Shown: positions 36,928-47,294, numbered from the stretch's first letter. The stretch: DNA of 64,000 nt from an uncultured Tenacibaculum sp. (GCA_947496185.1 CANMCD010000006.1:1-64000); one strand, 5' to 3'. Numbers and translations: made by a program. The notes: a model not told the origin generated them from the letters alone.

Positions 36928-39525
36928 CTAGAACTTATATTTTAACGAAGCATTGTATGTTAACCCATTGGTGTTAAAATATCCAAAAACATCAGAACCA
37001 TTAAATCTGATAGTATCAAACAAATTATATACATTTCCGTTTAAACTTAACTTATTTTCACCTAGATCAAAATCATAACTCATACCTACATCTACTAAGA
37101 AAAAGTCTTGAAATTTACCAATATCTTGTGTTTGAAAGCTATCTTCATCAAAATTGACTTCTGTCATATAATGTCTGTCATAATAATTCCAATTCGTACG
37201 TAGTTTTAGGTTTTTCACTGGCTCGTAATTTATACCTGCTCCAATGGATGTTTGAGGAGCAGTAGTTACATGAAGTGTTCCAATAGGAGGGGCTTGTTGA
37301 GAGGAAAGTAATTGTCCTGTATCTTCATTATAGATGTCAATTTGACTTATTTTATGTATTTTCCAGCTTCCTTGAGAGACATATCCATTTATATCAAAGT
37401 TGTGAGTAATTTTATATCTTAAGTCTAATTCTACACCAACATGTTTTTGCTGAACACCACGTCTAAAAATATCGACGTTAACACCATTATTATTTTCACC
37501 TGAGTTTTTTATTACTCGATTATCCCAATTGGTAAAATAAAAATCAAAACCAGCAAAGAACTTTTGATTATCATATCTCCAACCTAGTTCCATACTACTG
37601 ATAGTTTCATTCCCAATTTCAGGAGAGATAAGATTATTTGAGTTACGGATATCAGCAAAAATATTATCTAAAAAGGGTTGTCTTGAATAGTGACCACCAT
37701 TTCCAAATATTTTTATTTTATCTGTTATTTTATAAGCCAAACCTCCTTTAAGATTATATCCTATTTTATTAATCTTAGGAGACTTTTCTTGACTATTCAT
37801 CCTTTCTTCTCTTTGATATGATTGGTTTGATAAAGCCCCTTGGAAAAAAGCTGAAAACTTGTCTTTAGAGTATTCAATTTGAGAAAATATTCCTTGGTAA
37901 TTGATGTTTTCAGAGTAATCAAAGGCAATACGATCTTCTTCTCCCGCAAAGTCAAACAATGCAGACCATGGGTTAATTTTATAGCTTGTTTGAACGACTT
38001 TACCGTCTGCTCTATCATTTGCCCATCCATTTAATCCATAAAAATCAACTACTTGTCTAAAATGGTCTCCTTTATAAAGTCTAAAATCAACTCCTAGATT
38101 AAAGTTAACAGTCTCACTTAAGGCTCTTTCATAGTTTGAAACTAAACCAAGCCATTGGTGGTTGTTTACAGAAGCTCTTCGGATATAATTTCCTTCTTCA
38201 CTTCCTCCATCTAATATAAAATAGTCTCCTGATTGTCCAATACCGTCAGGGTCAGCTAAATTCTGCTGTTCTGTAGCGTAATAGTCAATTTGTCGCCACT
38301 GATCCGAGGTTCTAACTCTACCATCACCTCGAGGCCCAGTTCCACCACCACGACCAATAGAAGCATAAGCTACAGTTGATAAAGAGGCAAGATCACTGAT
38401 ATTCCAGTCCCAGTTAAAATTAAAAACGGGTTTGTGATAATAATTGGTTCTTTCTGATTCAATATCTTCAGTATACCTATTGGTTGTTGTATTATGATTC
38501 GCTGTATACCCCCAATGTTGGTTGTATTTTGGATTGGCATTGATAGTACTCATACTTTGTGACCATCTTTGTCCGTGCTGTTGCGGAGCTCCAGTTAATA
38601 AAAAGCCAAAAGAATGGTTATCATTTGGTTTGTATCCTGCCGCAATGAAGTACGTCTGTCCTTTTCCAAAAGTTCCTTCTGCCCACTTCCTATTAGCTTG
38701 CCAATGGTCAATTAAGAAAGAAAAAGACCAACCACTATCACTAATACCAGTATCATAACCAGCAGTAGCTTTTAAATATTCATCATTTCCTCCAAGAAAA
38801 CGAACGAATCCACCTTGTTTTCTTTCAGCAGATTTCATAAGTAAGTTTATAGTTCCTCCAACAGAAGAAATTGCTAATTTTGATGATCCTAGTCCTCTTT
38901 GTACTTGTACCCCGTTAGCGACGTCGGCAATTCCTGCCCAGTTAGACCAATACACTTTACCATCTTCCATACCGTTTACAGGTTGTCCATTTAACAGTAC
39001 TCCAATGTTTGTTTGATCAAATCCTCTTAAAAACATCTGTGAGTCACCAAACCCATTTTGTTGTGCTACAAATACAGAAGGTGTACTTTTAATAATTTCA
39101 GGAATTTCAACATTTCCTACAGCTTTTTCTTGAATTTCTGAAGCTTTAATAGTTGATACGGCCACAGGGGTGTCACGATCTTCTGCTAAATCTATTACTC
39201 CAGACCCCACAACGATCACTTCTTCTAATAAGTTTGAAGGGTTTAGTGCTATTGTGCCAAGATCATTTGATGAAAAAGAAATTTCTTTTGATTCATATCC
39301 AATAAAAGAAACAATAACAATTCCTGTATTGGATGTTACTTGTAAGGTAAATTTACCTTCGATATCTGTTGCCGTACCACTAGTCGTTCCTTTAACAACC
39401 ACATTGGCTCCTGGTAATGGCTCTCCGAATTCATCAATTACAGTACCTGTAATTTTTGATTGTGCTAAAACAGTAGCTGCGATAAACAAAAAAGCTACTG
39501 AAAGTACGTGTTTAAATTTTTTCAT
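36928..39525 (-). CDS. TonB-dependent outer-membrane receptor
   Basis: 865 residues. A signal peptide (MKKFKHVLSVAFLFIAATVLAQ) is followed by a carboxypeptidase-regulatory-like domain (KITGTVIDEFGEPLPGANVVV), plug (IIKSTPSVFVAQQNGFG, FLRGFDQTNIGVLLNG) and a 22-strand barrel with aromatic end LKYKF. The ligand is unknown. The plug resembles receptors annotated for iron complexes or vitamins rather than SusC types, and there is no SusD beside it. A perfect odd palindrome, TGTTAAATTTTAACA, lies about 70 bp upstream (39598-39612), but I cannot tie it to regulation. Confidence 0.9.
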   Translation of the reverse strand: MKKFKHVLSVAFLFIAATVLAQSKITGTVIDEFGEPLPGANVVVKGTTSGTATDIEGKFTLQVTSNTGIVIVSFIGYESKEISFSSNDLGTIALNPSNLLEEVIVVGSGVIDLAEDRDTPVAVSTIKASEIQEKAVGNVEIPEIIKSTPSVFVAQQNGFGDSQMFLRGFDQTNIGVLLNGQPVNGMEDGKVYWSNWAGIADVANGVQVQRGLGSSKLAISSVGGTINLLMKSAERKQGGFVRFLGGNDEYLKATAGYDTGISDSGWSFSFLIDHWQANRKWAEGTFGKGQTYFIAAGYKPNDNHSFGFLLTGAPQQHGQRWSQSMSTINANPKYNQHWGYTANHNTTTNRYTEDIESERTNYYHKPVFNFNWDWNISDLASLSTVAYASIGRGGGTGPRGDGRVRTSDQWRQIDYYATEQQNLADPDGIGQSGDYFILDGGSEEGNYIRRASVNNHQWLGLVSNYERALSETVNFNLGVDFRLYKGDHFRQVVDFYGLNGWANDRADGKVVQTSYKINPWSALFDFAGEEDRIAFDYSENINYQGIFSQIEYSKDKFSAFFQGALSNQSYQREERMNSQEKSPKINKIGYNLKGGLAYKITDKIKIFGNGGHYSRQPFLDNIFADIRNSNNLISPEIGNETISSMELGWRYDNQKFFAGFDFYFTNWDNRVIKNSGENNNGVNVDIFRRGVQQKHVGVELDLRYKITHNFDINGYVSQGSWKIHKISQIDIYNEDTGQLLSSQQAPPIGTLHVTTAPQTSIGAGINYEPVKNLKLRTNWNYYDRHYMTEVNFDEDSFQTQDIGKFQDFFLVDVGMSYDFDLGENKLSLNGNVYNLFDTIRFNGSDVFGYFNTNGLTYNASLKYKF

Positions 39526-39624
39526 TGTTTAAAATTTGTTACTAAATAACCAGTGTAAGAATTTATATTTTTTGAAACTGATTCTATATTAATGGAATGT
39601 TAAATTTTAACATTTTTAAGGTTT

Positions 39625-41205
39625 TTAATTAGCGGGGCTTTTTTCTAAATTTTTTAAAGCTAGTTCTTTACCTAATTCTACACCGAATTGATCAAAAGAA
39701 TATATATTCCATATTATCCCTTGAACAAATACTTTGTGTTCGTACATAGAAATTAACATACCTAAGTTTTTTGGTGTTAATTTATCTAATAAAAAAGTGT
39801 TAGACTGTTTATTTCCTTTAAAAATTTTGTAGGGTAACAAAGAAGAAAGGTCTGATATCTTACCATGAGTTTTAAGCTCTAAATGGGCTTCTTGTACTGT
39901 TTTTCCAAAAGCCAATGCTTGTGTTTGCGCGTGGAAATTTGCCATTAATATTTCATGATGGTTTTTATTACCATGCAAAGGTTCTTTGAATCCTATAAAA
40001 TCACTCGGTATCATTTTTGTTCCTTGGTGTAATAATTGCATAAATGAATGTTGCATATTTGCTCCTACCCCTCCCCAAATTACACATCCTGTTTGATAAG
40101 TTATCGTTTGACCATTTCTGTCTACCCCTTTTCCATTACTTTCCATAAACCCTTGTTGTAAGAATTTTGGTAGTTTACTTAAGTATTGAGTGTAGCTAAA
40201 TATAGCTTCTGATTCACAACTAAAAAAATTGAGATACCAAATACTTAAGAGTCCTAAAAGAACAGGAATGTTTTTTTCAAAGTCAGTATCTCTAAAATGA
40301 TTATCCATTATTTCTGCACCGTCTAACATTTCTTTGAAATTATTAAATCCGATGGATAAGCTGATGGATAAGCCAACTGCAGACCATAGTGAAAAACGGC
40401 CACCTACCCAATTCCACATGGGAAGTATGTTTTTTTTATCAATTCCAAAATTTATAGCCAATTCAATGTTTGATGAGACGGCAATAAAGTGCTTTGCCAA
40501 ATCAAAAACAGTTGCATATTTTAAAAACCAATCCCGTATTGTATTCGCATTGGTGATGGTTTCATGGGTAGTGAATGATTTCGAAACAATGATAAAAATT
40601 GTAGTTTCTGGGTTTATTTTTTTTAATGTTTCGTAAACATGGTCACCGTCTATGTTTGATATAAAATGGGTATTTAGCTTTTTTTTATAAAACTTTAAGG
40701 CTTCTACAGCCATACTAGGACCAAGGTCAGACCCTCCAATACCAACATTTACAACATCTGTTATTGTTTTTCCAGTATAACCTTTCCATTTCCCAGAAAG
40801 TACCTTATTGGTTAATGATTTAATCTTTTTTAGCGATGTTTTTATAGAGGGCTTGATGTTTTTTCCTTCAATATAAATAGGGGTGTCAGAATTATCTCTA
40901 AGTGCTGTATGCAACACAGCTCTATTTTCAGTGACATTTATTTTTTCTCCAGAAAAATATTTTTCAATGGCATTTTTTAAATCAACTTCCTTGGCTAAGG
41001 AGGTTAGTAAGTTGATGGTTTCGTTAGTAATATGATTTTTAGAATAATCAAAATATAATTCTTCTAGTGAAATAGAGAAATCTTTTTCTCTGTTTTTATT
41101 AAGTTGAAATAGCTTGTTGAGTTGAAAGTCCTTTGCTTGTAAAAAATGCTCTTGCAGTTTTGACCAAGCAGAAGTTTGGGTTGGATTGATGTTTTTTAAA
41201 GCCAT
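39625..41205 (-). CDS. pgi: Glucose-6-phosphate isomerase
   Basis: 526 residues. It has the substrate-binding motifs NVGIGGSDLGPSMAVEAL and SKSFTTHETI, the catalytic segment SNGKGVDRNG with QLLHQGTKMIPSDFIGF, and the C-terminal signature SFDQFGVELGKELA. It interconverts glucose-6-phosphate and fructose-6-phosphate. Six bp separate it from the M23 peptidase gene upstream on the same strand, so cotranscription is likely. Confidence 0.96.
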   Translation of the reverse strand: MALKNINPTQTSAWSKLQEHFLQAKDFQLNKLFQLNKNREKDFSISLEELYFDYSKNHITNETINLLTSLAKEVDLKNAIEKYFSGEKINVTENRAVLHTALRDNSDTPIYIEGKNIKPSIKTSLKKIKSLTNKVLSGKWKGYTGKTITDVVNVGIGGSDLGPSMAVEALKFYKKKLNTHFISNIDGDHVYETLKKINPETTIFIIVSKSFTTHETITNANTIRDWFLKYATVFDLAKHFIAVSSNIELAINFGIDKKNILPMWNWVGGRFSLWSAVGLSISLSIGFNNFKEMLDGAEIMDNHFRDTDFEKNIPVLLGLLSIWYLNFFSCESEAIFSYTQYLSKLPKFLQQGFMESNGKGVDRNGQTITYQTGCVIWGGVGANMQHSFMQLLHQGTKMIPSDFIGFKEPLHGNKNHHEILMANFHAQTQALAFGKTVQEAHLELKTHGKISDLSSLLPYKIFKGNKQSNTFLLDKLTPKNLGMLISMYEHKVFVQGIIWNIYSFDQFGVELGKELALKNLEKSPAN

Positions 41206-41211
41206 AAACAG

Positions 41212-42495
41212 TTAATGGGTAGCGAATACCTCTTTTTTTGGAAAAACAGTATCTATTTTTTTGAAAAAACGAATACTGTCAAGTTGTCTTTTCAAAGGTT
41301 TAAGATACTGAAAAAAAATCGGTTTAACACTATCTTTCAGAGGTTTAGCTGAAGGTAGTTTTTGTCTAAAAGGGTCAACTTGCCTTCCGTTTTTCCAAAA
41401 ACGGTAGCAAACATGAGGGCCACTAGTATTTCCAGTCATTCCAACCCAGCCAATAATATCTCCTTGTTTTACATAATCACCCACTCGGACTTTTCGCCTT
41501 TTCATATGTAAATACTGTGTAGAATACGTGCTGTTATGTTTTACTTTGACATAGTTTCCATTGCCTCCTCTTCGTGTAGATTCGATTACTGTTCCGCTTG
41601 CAGTAGTCATTATCGGGGTTCCATAAGGAGCTGCAAAATCCGTTCCTTTATGAGGCCTAACCCTATTGCCATATAATTTTATTCTTCTTCGTAGGTTGAA
41701 TCTTGAAGATATTCTGTATTGAAACTTTATAGGAGATACCAAAAAAGTACTTCTTAGCATATTTCCTTTTTCGTCGTAATATTCAGGAACTTTTTTGATA
41801 GTATCCGCGATAAATCTATATGCATATAAATCTTCACCTTTATGGTTAAACAAGGCAGCTTTTAATTCTCCATAACCCACAAAAGTAGTATCATTAATAT
41901 ATTTTTCGTCATAGATTAATTTGAATTGATCTCCTTTTTGAAGTCTGTAAAAATCTAATGTCCAAGCGTATATATCGGCAACTTTGTTGGTGAGTGTAGG
42001 GAGTAGCCCTAAACTATCCATGGTTACTGATAAGTTTGAGTATATTTTTCCACTAATCTTTTTTTCTACCAATTTAATTTTTTCTTTATGATTGTAGGCA
42101 GAAATTAATGAGTCTTTAAAGTCGATAATTGTTGAAGTTACTTTATTGTGTTTGTAGATAAAAACTTGTGCCTTTTGAGTAGAGTCTTTAGAGGTTAAGA
42201 TGGTATAAGGCTTTCCTGTGCGAACTTTTCTAACATCGAAAGTGTCTTTTACCGTAGTTACAATTTTATTGATTTTTGGGTACAGTACATGGTGGCGATC
42301 TAAGATGATACCAAAAGTTTCATTTTTTCTTATAGTGTCATTTAACACCTCAAAGTCATCTAGGTTATAACCATAATAAATTTTAGGTTCAACTTTCTTT
42401 ATAACCTCCTTAACTTTAGGTATTTCTTTATTCTCTTTTTTACAAGAAAAATAAAACGTCAACAACAGTAGTAGTACTAGTATTTTTTTTAACAA
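41212..42495 (-). CDS. M23-family peptidoglycan endopeptidase lipoprotein
   Basis: 427 residues. Lipobox TFYFSC with the Cys at 18, a long N-terminal region with opacity-associated/LysM-like beta repeats, then an M23 domain. Zinc ligands HKGTD (HxxxD) are present. The normal HxH motif appears as HVC in SGPHVCYRFW, a variant I associate with Bacteroidota M23 proteins. Cys may replace His as a zinc ligand, or activity may be changed. Role: periplasmic cell-wall remodelling, probably at the outer membrane. Confidence 0.88.
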   Translation of the reverse strand: MLKKILVLLLLLTFYFSCKKENKEIPKVKEVIKKVEPKIYYGYNLDDFEVLNDTIRKNETFGIILDRHHVLYPKINKIVTTVKDTFDVRKVRTGKPYTILTSKDSTQKAQVFIYKHNKVTSTIIDFKDSLISAYNHKEKIKLVEKKISGKIYSNLSVTMDSLGLLPTLTNKVADIYAWTLDFYRLQKGDQFKLIYDEKYINDTTFVGYGELKAALFNHKGEDLYAYRFIADTIKKVPEYYDEKGNMLRSTFLVSPIKFQYRISSRFNLRRRIKLYGNRVRPHKGTDFAAPYGTPIMTTASGTVIESTRRGGNGNYVKVKHNSTYSTQYLHMKRRKVRVGDYVKQGDIIGWVGMTGNTSGPHVCYRFWKNGRQVDPFRQKLPSAKPLKDSVKPIFFQYLKPLKRQLDSIRFFKKIDTVFPKKEVFATH

Positions 42496-42618
42496 AACCG
42501 CTTTTTTATTACCTCAAAGTAACAAAAATACAAATATTTATATTCTTATACAGCTAACTGCCTTTTTTTACCCATAGTTTATAAGGGAAAGGCATTGTTT
42601 ACTACAAGTAATTAATGA

Positions 42619-43395
42619 CTAATCTATAATAATTTCAAAGGGGTTTGCCAATCCTTTGTAAGCCTCAAGTTCCGCCTTAAGAGACCCTACAGCCAAGGCA
42701 GCTTTGAGTTTGATAGGGATTTTATTATTGTCGGCAGTAACCCATATAGTTACACTTTCTTGGGCTTTGAAGACTCTTCCTGATTGAACTAAGGGTTGAA
42801 ATTTTTGGGTTTTTATTTTTCCAAATTTTGTTTTAAGTGTTTCATTTCCTAAAAAACGAAGTTTAAAAAGATAATTTTTATCATCTAAAAACATATCAAT
42901 GTTAATTTCTTCTCCTTTTTTCATGTTTTCAGTATTTTGTTTTCTAAGGAAATAAAAAGCTGAAATCATGTCTTGAGGGTCTTTTATTGGGATCAGGCTA
43001 TCCTTTTGTTTTATAAAGTCTTGAACATAAGCGGTTTTATTGTCGTGGTTAAAGGTGATATTTCTTTTCTTCTTATAGCCACCTTCGTTGATGTCTCTTT
43101 TAAATAAAACAGGTTTTATTTTGTTAGGCGTAAAATAGCTTTCATACGTGTCATCTACCTTAAAAAACCAACTAACCATTCCAGAAGTCCATCCTTTACC
43201 AACGGCATGAATTACTTTTTCATTTTTTAAATGTTCATCTTTTAACGCTAATGTGGCGGTACCAGCTCTAAGAAACCCACTATAACTCATACGATATCGT
43301 AACCATTCACCGCTTTTGAAAGCAGTTACGTTTTCTTGAGCAAGTATGGGTATAGAAACAAATAATAAAAAATATATTAATACTCTTTTGTTCAT
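42619..43395 (-). CDS. DUF3108 family periplasmic protein
   Basis: 258 residues with signal peptide MNKRVLIYFLLFVSIPILAQ. The body begins FKSGEWLRYRMSYSGFLRAGTATL and contains SYFTPNKIKPVLFKRDINEGGY and DPQDMISAFYFLR, the DUF3108 pattern. The fold is a beta sheet like lipid-handling periplasmic proteins; function unproven. It lies upstream of the M23 gene on the same strand. Confidence 0.85.
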   Translation of the reverse strand: MNKRVLIYFLLFVSIPILAQENVTAFKSGEWLRYRMSYSGFLRAGTATLALKDEHLKNEKVIHAVGKGWTSGMVSWFFKVDDTYESYFTPNKIKPVLFKRDINEGGYKKKRNITFNHDNKTAYVQDFIKQKDSLIPIKDPQDMISAFYFLRKQNTENMKKGEEINIDMFLDDKNYLFKLRFLGNETLKTKFGKIKTQKFQPLVQSGRVFKAQESVTIWVTADNNKIPIKLKAALAVGSLKAELEAYKGLANPFEIIID

Positions 43396-43574
43396 GCCTT
43401 TAGTTTTTTTATTTAAAAATATTACTGGTTTTGTTGTAAATACTTTTAAAGTATTTAATACTTCTAACTTTCTAAGTTCCGTAATATAGTAACTCCAATT
43501 ATACGAAAAACGTGTTTATAAAAAGTATTAAAGGCAATTATTATTCCATAATTAATAAAATAAATGTACTTTTT

Positions 43575-44492
43575 TTAAAAACTTCCCCAGTTTTTTAATT
43601 CTTGTTCGCTCCATAAGTAAGGGAAAAAGATTCTTCGTTGATATTTTGGATGTAGATATTTGCGCCAGTTACTTCCTCCTGTTGCCTCCAATGCAGTATC
43701 GTCACCCCCTAAATACTTACCAGCGGCATTATAATGTGCCATAACCCATTTCACATTAACGGTGTAATCGTAATGTCTCATGGCTTTTATTAAAGCAGTA
43801 TCTTCTTGAACTTCTTTAGGTAATTGTTTGAATTTAGAAGAAAGGTTACAGTCGTTATAATCTTCCATAAAATCAATAAACTCACCCATGTATTTTTTTT
43901 CGAAAAGCTTTAAAAGTGTAGTTTTTTGTCCTGTGGTATAGTTTTTTCCTGCAGCTTGCCAATACAAATGGTCGTAGGCCTCTTTAAATGAAGAATTACG
44001 ATCAATACTATCTCTAAAGCGTGCATCTATTAGGTTAATGAGTTCTGTAGAAGCAAATTCAATTTTTCGGTATTGCGCACTTTGGAAGCCACTTGCAGGG
44101 GTTAATGTGTTTCTGAATTTTAAATATTGATCTAAATCCATGCCGTCGGCCATTACTGTGAACGAACTACATAGCATATCAAAATAACGGCTGATACGCA
44201 TGAGGTGTTTCGAAAAATTATCGGCTGTAATTTCAACTGATTTTGCCACCTGATCAATTTCCCATAATATCATTTTAAAGATAAGTTCATTAACTTGGTG
44301 ATACATGATAAAGACCATTTCATCAGGTTGTGTGGTTCTTGGTATTTGCAAGCCCAATAAAGCATCTGTTTGAATGTAGTCCCAATAGGTAATAGGTTTA
44401 CTCCATAACAATCCTTCTAACATGGCATCGACAGGAACGTCAAGCCCTTCATATTTATCTTGTATTGATTTTAAAATTTCTTCTCTACTCAT
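43575..44492 (-). CDS. Tryptophan 2,3-dioxygenase family protein
   Basis: The ATG at 44492 (MSREEILKSIQDKYEG) is favoured over 44516. The 305 residues include ITYWDYIQTDALLGLQIPRT, FIMYHQVNELIFKMILWEID and TGGSNWRKYL near the C-terminus. These are TDO landmarks: the heme-ligand His lies in the C-terminal KWVMAHYNAAG region, and the GGxxWRKY-type loop is near the end. The enzyme opens tryptophan to N-formylkynurenine. It precedes HPPD and homogentisate dioxygenase genes in a minus-strand aromatic amino-acid catabolic set. Confidence 0.9.
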   Translation of the reverse strand: MSREEILKSIQDKYEGLDVPVDAMLEGLLWSKPITYWDYIQTDALLGLQIPRTTQPDEMVFIMYHQVNELIFKMILWEIDQVAKSVEITADNFSKHLMRISRYFDMLCSSFTVMADGMDLDQYLKFRNTLTPASGFQSAQYRKIEFASTELINLIDARFRDSIDRNSSFKEAYDHLYWQAAGKNYTTGQKTTLLKLFEKKYMGEFIDFMEDYNDCNLSSKFKQLPKEVQEDTALIKAMRHYDYTVNVKWVMAHYNAAGKYLGGDDTALEATGGSNWRKYLHPKYQRRIFFPYLWSEQELKNWGSF

Positions 44493-44603
44493 TTTTAAAC
44501 GATTTCTATGTGTCACTCATTAGTGTTTTATCAAAAAATGAGTGTATGCAGGGGCTTGTTGTTGTATTTCTCTTTACAAAGGTAGTTTTATACTTGTTAT
44601 TAA

Positions 44604-44639
44604 TAACAAAAAACCGAGGAAATCTAGATTTCCTCGGTT
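44604..44639 (-). terminator. Terminator after the HPPD gene
   Basis: A perfect 28-nt palindrome (arms AACCGAGGAAATCT / AGATTTCCTCGGTT, 44612-44639), followed on the minus strand by TTTTTGTTATT. It closes the homogentisate-dioxygenase/HPPD unit and isolates it from the TDO gene. Confidence 0.9.
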
Positions 44640-44667
44640 AATATATGTTACTTTATAGTATTCATAA

Positions 44668-45828
44668 TTATAAAGTTCCTCTTTGTTGTTGTTCACGTTC
44701 AATAGATTCAAATAGCGCCTTAAAATTACCAGCACCAAATCCTCTAGCGCCCATTCTTTGTATTATTTCAAAGAAAAGCGTTGGGCGATCTTCGACAGGT
44801 TTGGTAAAAATCTGCAACAAATATCCTTCTTCGTCGGCATCAACTAAAATAGATAGTTCCTGTAATTTGGCAATATCTTCTTTCATGATTTTCATATGAT
44901 CACCAAGCCTTTCAGGGATCATGTCATAATAAGACTGTGGTGGAGGTGGTAAAAACTCTACACCATTTGCCTTTAATTGTGCTACTGTTTTGATAATATC
45001 GTCGGTAGCTACTGCAATATGTTGAACACCTTCGCCTTCATAAAAATCTAAGTATTCTTCAATTTGAGAACGTTTTGCGGCTTTAGCAGGCTCATTAATA
45101 GGAAACTTAACACGACCATTACCGTTACTCATCACTTTACTCATTAAAGCGGAATATTCCGTATGAATTTGTTTGTCATCGAAAGATAAAAAGTTTTCGA
45201 ATCCCATAACATCTTCGTACCATTTTACCCAAGTATTCATTTGACCCCAACCAACATTACCTACCATGTGATCAATGTATTTTAATCCAGCACTTGGTGG
45301 GTTGTAGTCAGGATTCCATTCTATGAATCCAGGTAAAAAAGTACCTGTATAATTCTTACGTTCAACAAACATATGTACGGTTTCACCATAGGTATAAATA
45401 CCTGATCGAATTACTTCTCCATGTTCATCAGATTCGACAGTAGGTTCCATATACGATTTTGCACCTCTTGAAGTTGTTTCTTTCCAAGCAGCACGTGCAT
45501 CTTCAACCCATAAAGCTACAACTTTAACGCCGTCTCCATGCTTTACGATATGATCGTTAATTGGTGATTTACTATTTAAAGGAGTGGTTAATACCAGTCG
45601 TATTTTATCTTGTTTTAGCACATAGCTAACAGCGTCTTTTGAACCTGTTTCTAAGCCTTTGTAAGCAAAAGATTGAAAACCAAAGGCTGTTTTATAAAAG
45701 TGCGCAGCTTGCTTGGCATTTCCTACATAAAATTCAACATAATCGGTTCCTAAAAGCGGGAGAAAATCCTGCGCTCCTTCAAATATCTTTTCTAATCCGT
45801 AGTTTACTGATTTTATTTCTTTTGACAT
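44668..45828 (-). CDS. hppD: 4-hydroxyphenylpyruvate dioxygenase
   Basis: 386 residues, two vicinal-oxygen-chelate repeats. The iron triad is readable: His in LKYIDHMVGNV, His in VQHIAVATDDI and Glu in RPTLFFEIIQRMGARGFG, with the conserved C-terminal GFGAGNFKALFESIE. It converts 4-hydroxyphenylpyruvate to homogentisate, the step before the adjacent homogentisate dioxygenase. It lies 82 bp downstream of that gene. Confidence 0.96.
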   Translation of the reverse strand: MSKEIKSVNYGLEKIFEGAQDFLPLLGTDYVEFYVGNAKQAAHFYKTAFGFQSFAYKGLETGSKDAVSYVLKQDKIRLVLTTPLNSKSPINDHIVKHGDGVKVVALWVEDARAAWKETTSRGAKSYMEPTVESDEHGEVIRSGIYTYGETVHMFVERKNYTGTFLPGFIEWNPDYNPPSAGLKYIDHMVGNVGWGQMNTWVKWYEDVMGFENFLSFDDKQIHTEYSALMSKVMSNGNGRVKFPINEPAKAAKRSQIEEYLDFYEGEGVQHIAVATDDIIKTVAQLKANGVEFLPPPPQSYYDMIPERLGDHMKIMKEDIAKLQELSILVDADEEGYLLQIFTKPVEDRPTLFFEIIQRMGARGFGAGNFKALFESIEREQQQRGTL

Positions 45829-45910
45829 AAGTTTTCTTGTTTTTTGTTACTTGTATTGCCTTATAATAAACAATAGATTTATTACAATAACATTTTTGTT
45901 TCGTTCTTAA

Positions 45911-47068
45911 TTATTCAAGCCAAGATTTATAATAATCTTCATCGGCTATTTTTATAGCTTCCTCAGTAACCATTAAAGGTTTGAATGTATCAACCATTAC
46001 GGCTAATTCTTCCGTTTCAGTTTTTCCAATACTTCTCTCGGTGGCGCCAGGATGTGGGCCATGAGGAATCCCTGCTGGGTGTAATGAAATATGCCCCGGA
46101 GCAATATCATTTCTGCTCATAAAATCCCCATCAACATAATACAATACTTCATCAGAATCAATATTGCTATGGTTATACGGAGCAGGAATAGAGTCTGGAT
46201 GATAGTCATACAAACGAGGCACGAAACTACAAATTACAAATCCTGAAGTTTCAAAAGTTTGATGAATAGGAGGAGGCATGTGAATACGTCCTGTAATTGG
46301 TTCAAAATCATGAATAGAAAAAGCATACGGATAATTAAAACCGTCATATCCAACTACATCAAAAGGATGCGAAGCATATACCATTTCAATGATTTCGTTC
46401 TTCTTTTTAACTTTCATTAAAAAGTCTCCTTTTTCACGGTGTGTTTCAAGCTCTTCTGGTCTACGAATATCACGTTCACAATACGGTGAATGTTCTAATA
46501 ATTGACCGAACCAGTTTCTGTAACGTTTTGGCGTATATACTGGTGAGTAAGACTCTACAATAAACAAACGATTGTTTTCATCGTTAAAATCCAGTTTGTA
46601 AATGACCCCACGAGGAATTACTAAATAATCTCCGTAAGAAAACTCAATATTTCCTAACACTGTGCGTAATTTTCCTGATCCTTTATGGATAAAAATTACT
46701 TCATCTGCATCTGTGTTTTTATAAAAATAATCTTTTGTAGATTTTTTAGGTGCAGCAAGAATAATATTACAGTCTGAGTTCGTAAGAACTACTTTTCTAC
46801 TCTCTAAATAGTCTGCTACTTGAGGTACTTGGAAGCCTCTAAAGCGATACGATTGAATGTTGTTTGCTTTTGCAACTTTTGGTGCAACACTGTATTGCTT
46901 TTTGATTTCTTTTACCATGGTAGGTCTAAACTCATGGTACATGTTTGTAGACATGCCATCGAAACCTATGGTACCAAATAATTGCTCATAGTACAAGTCA
47001 CCATTTTCTTTACGAAATTGTGTGTGACGTTTTGGTGGAATTTTTCCTAATTTGTGATAAAAAGGCAT
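45911..47068 (-). CDS. hmgA: Homogentisate 1,2-dioxygenase
   Basis: 385 residues of the cupin-type family. Features include the N-terminal KRHTQFRKENGDLYYEQLFGT split region, IPRGVIYKL, and the iron-site region VIYKLDFNDENNR with PPIHQTFETSGFVICSFVPR. HISLHPAGIPHGPHPG also fits. It opens the homogentisate ring to maleylacetoacetate. No fumarylacetoacetase is next to it. First gene of the hmgA-hppD minus-strand unit, divergent from the siderophore receptor. Confidence 0.95.
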   Translation of the reverse strand: MPFYHKLGKIPPKRHTQFRKENGDLYYEQLFGTIGFDGMSTNMYHEFRPTMVKEIKKQYSVAPKVAKANNIQSYRFRGFQVPQVADYLESRKVVLTNSDCNIILAAPKKSTKDYFYKNTDADEVIFIHKGSGKLRTVLGNIEFSYGDYLVIPRGVIYKLDFNDENNRLFIVESYSPVYTPKRYRNWFGQLLEHSPYCERDIRRPEELETHREKGDFLMKVKKKNEIIEMVYASHPFDVVGYDGFNYPYAFSIHDFEPITGRIHMPPPIHQTFETSGFVICSFVPRLYDYHPDSIPAPYNHSNIDSDEVLYYVDGDFMSRNDIAPGHISLHPAGIPHGPHPGATERSIGKTETEELAVMVDTFKPLMVTEEAIKIADEDYYKSWLE

Positions 47069-47270
47069 AAGTATTTTGATTTAAAGATTTTAAAAATTTT
47101 GTTTTCTTTAAATCCTATATCATTCTGGGTTTCTTTTTATAAGAAACTTTAAAAGTATAAGTAAGCCATCAAAAGGTTTACATGTCATTGTTCCTAGTAA
47201 TTGTCATTACAAATATACAGAATATTCATCTGAAAATTAAAAACACTTTCTTAAAACCGAGAATCACTTT

Positions 47271-47289
47271 ATTTAAAATTAATCTAAAT
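47271..47289 (+). promoter_or_regulatory. 19-bp operator A before siderophore receptor
   Basis: ATTTAAAATTAATCTAAAT, an imperfect inverted repeat with ATTTA/TAAAT ends. It is identical at 16 of 19 positions to the site at 49842-49860 and sits 5 bp upstream of the -33 TTG in both cases. A Fur-type repressor or an activator of siderophore genes would fit; the placement upstream of -33 favours an activator. Confidence 0.6.
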
Positions 47290-47294
47290 AAACG

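Noticed and set aside
39598-39612. TGTTAAATTTTAACA palindrome upstream of the TonB receptor as a Fur box
   Set aside because: Perfect odd palindrome, but unlike the 19-bp siderophore operator and directly after pgi; not enough to call an operator.
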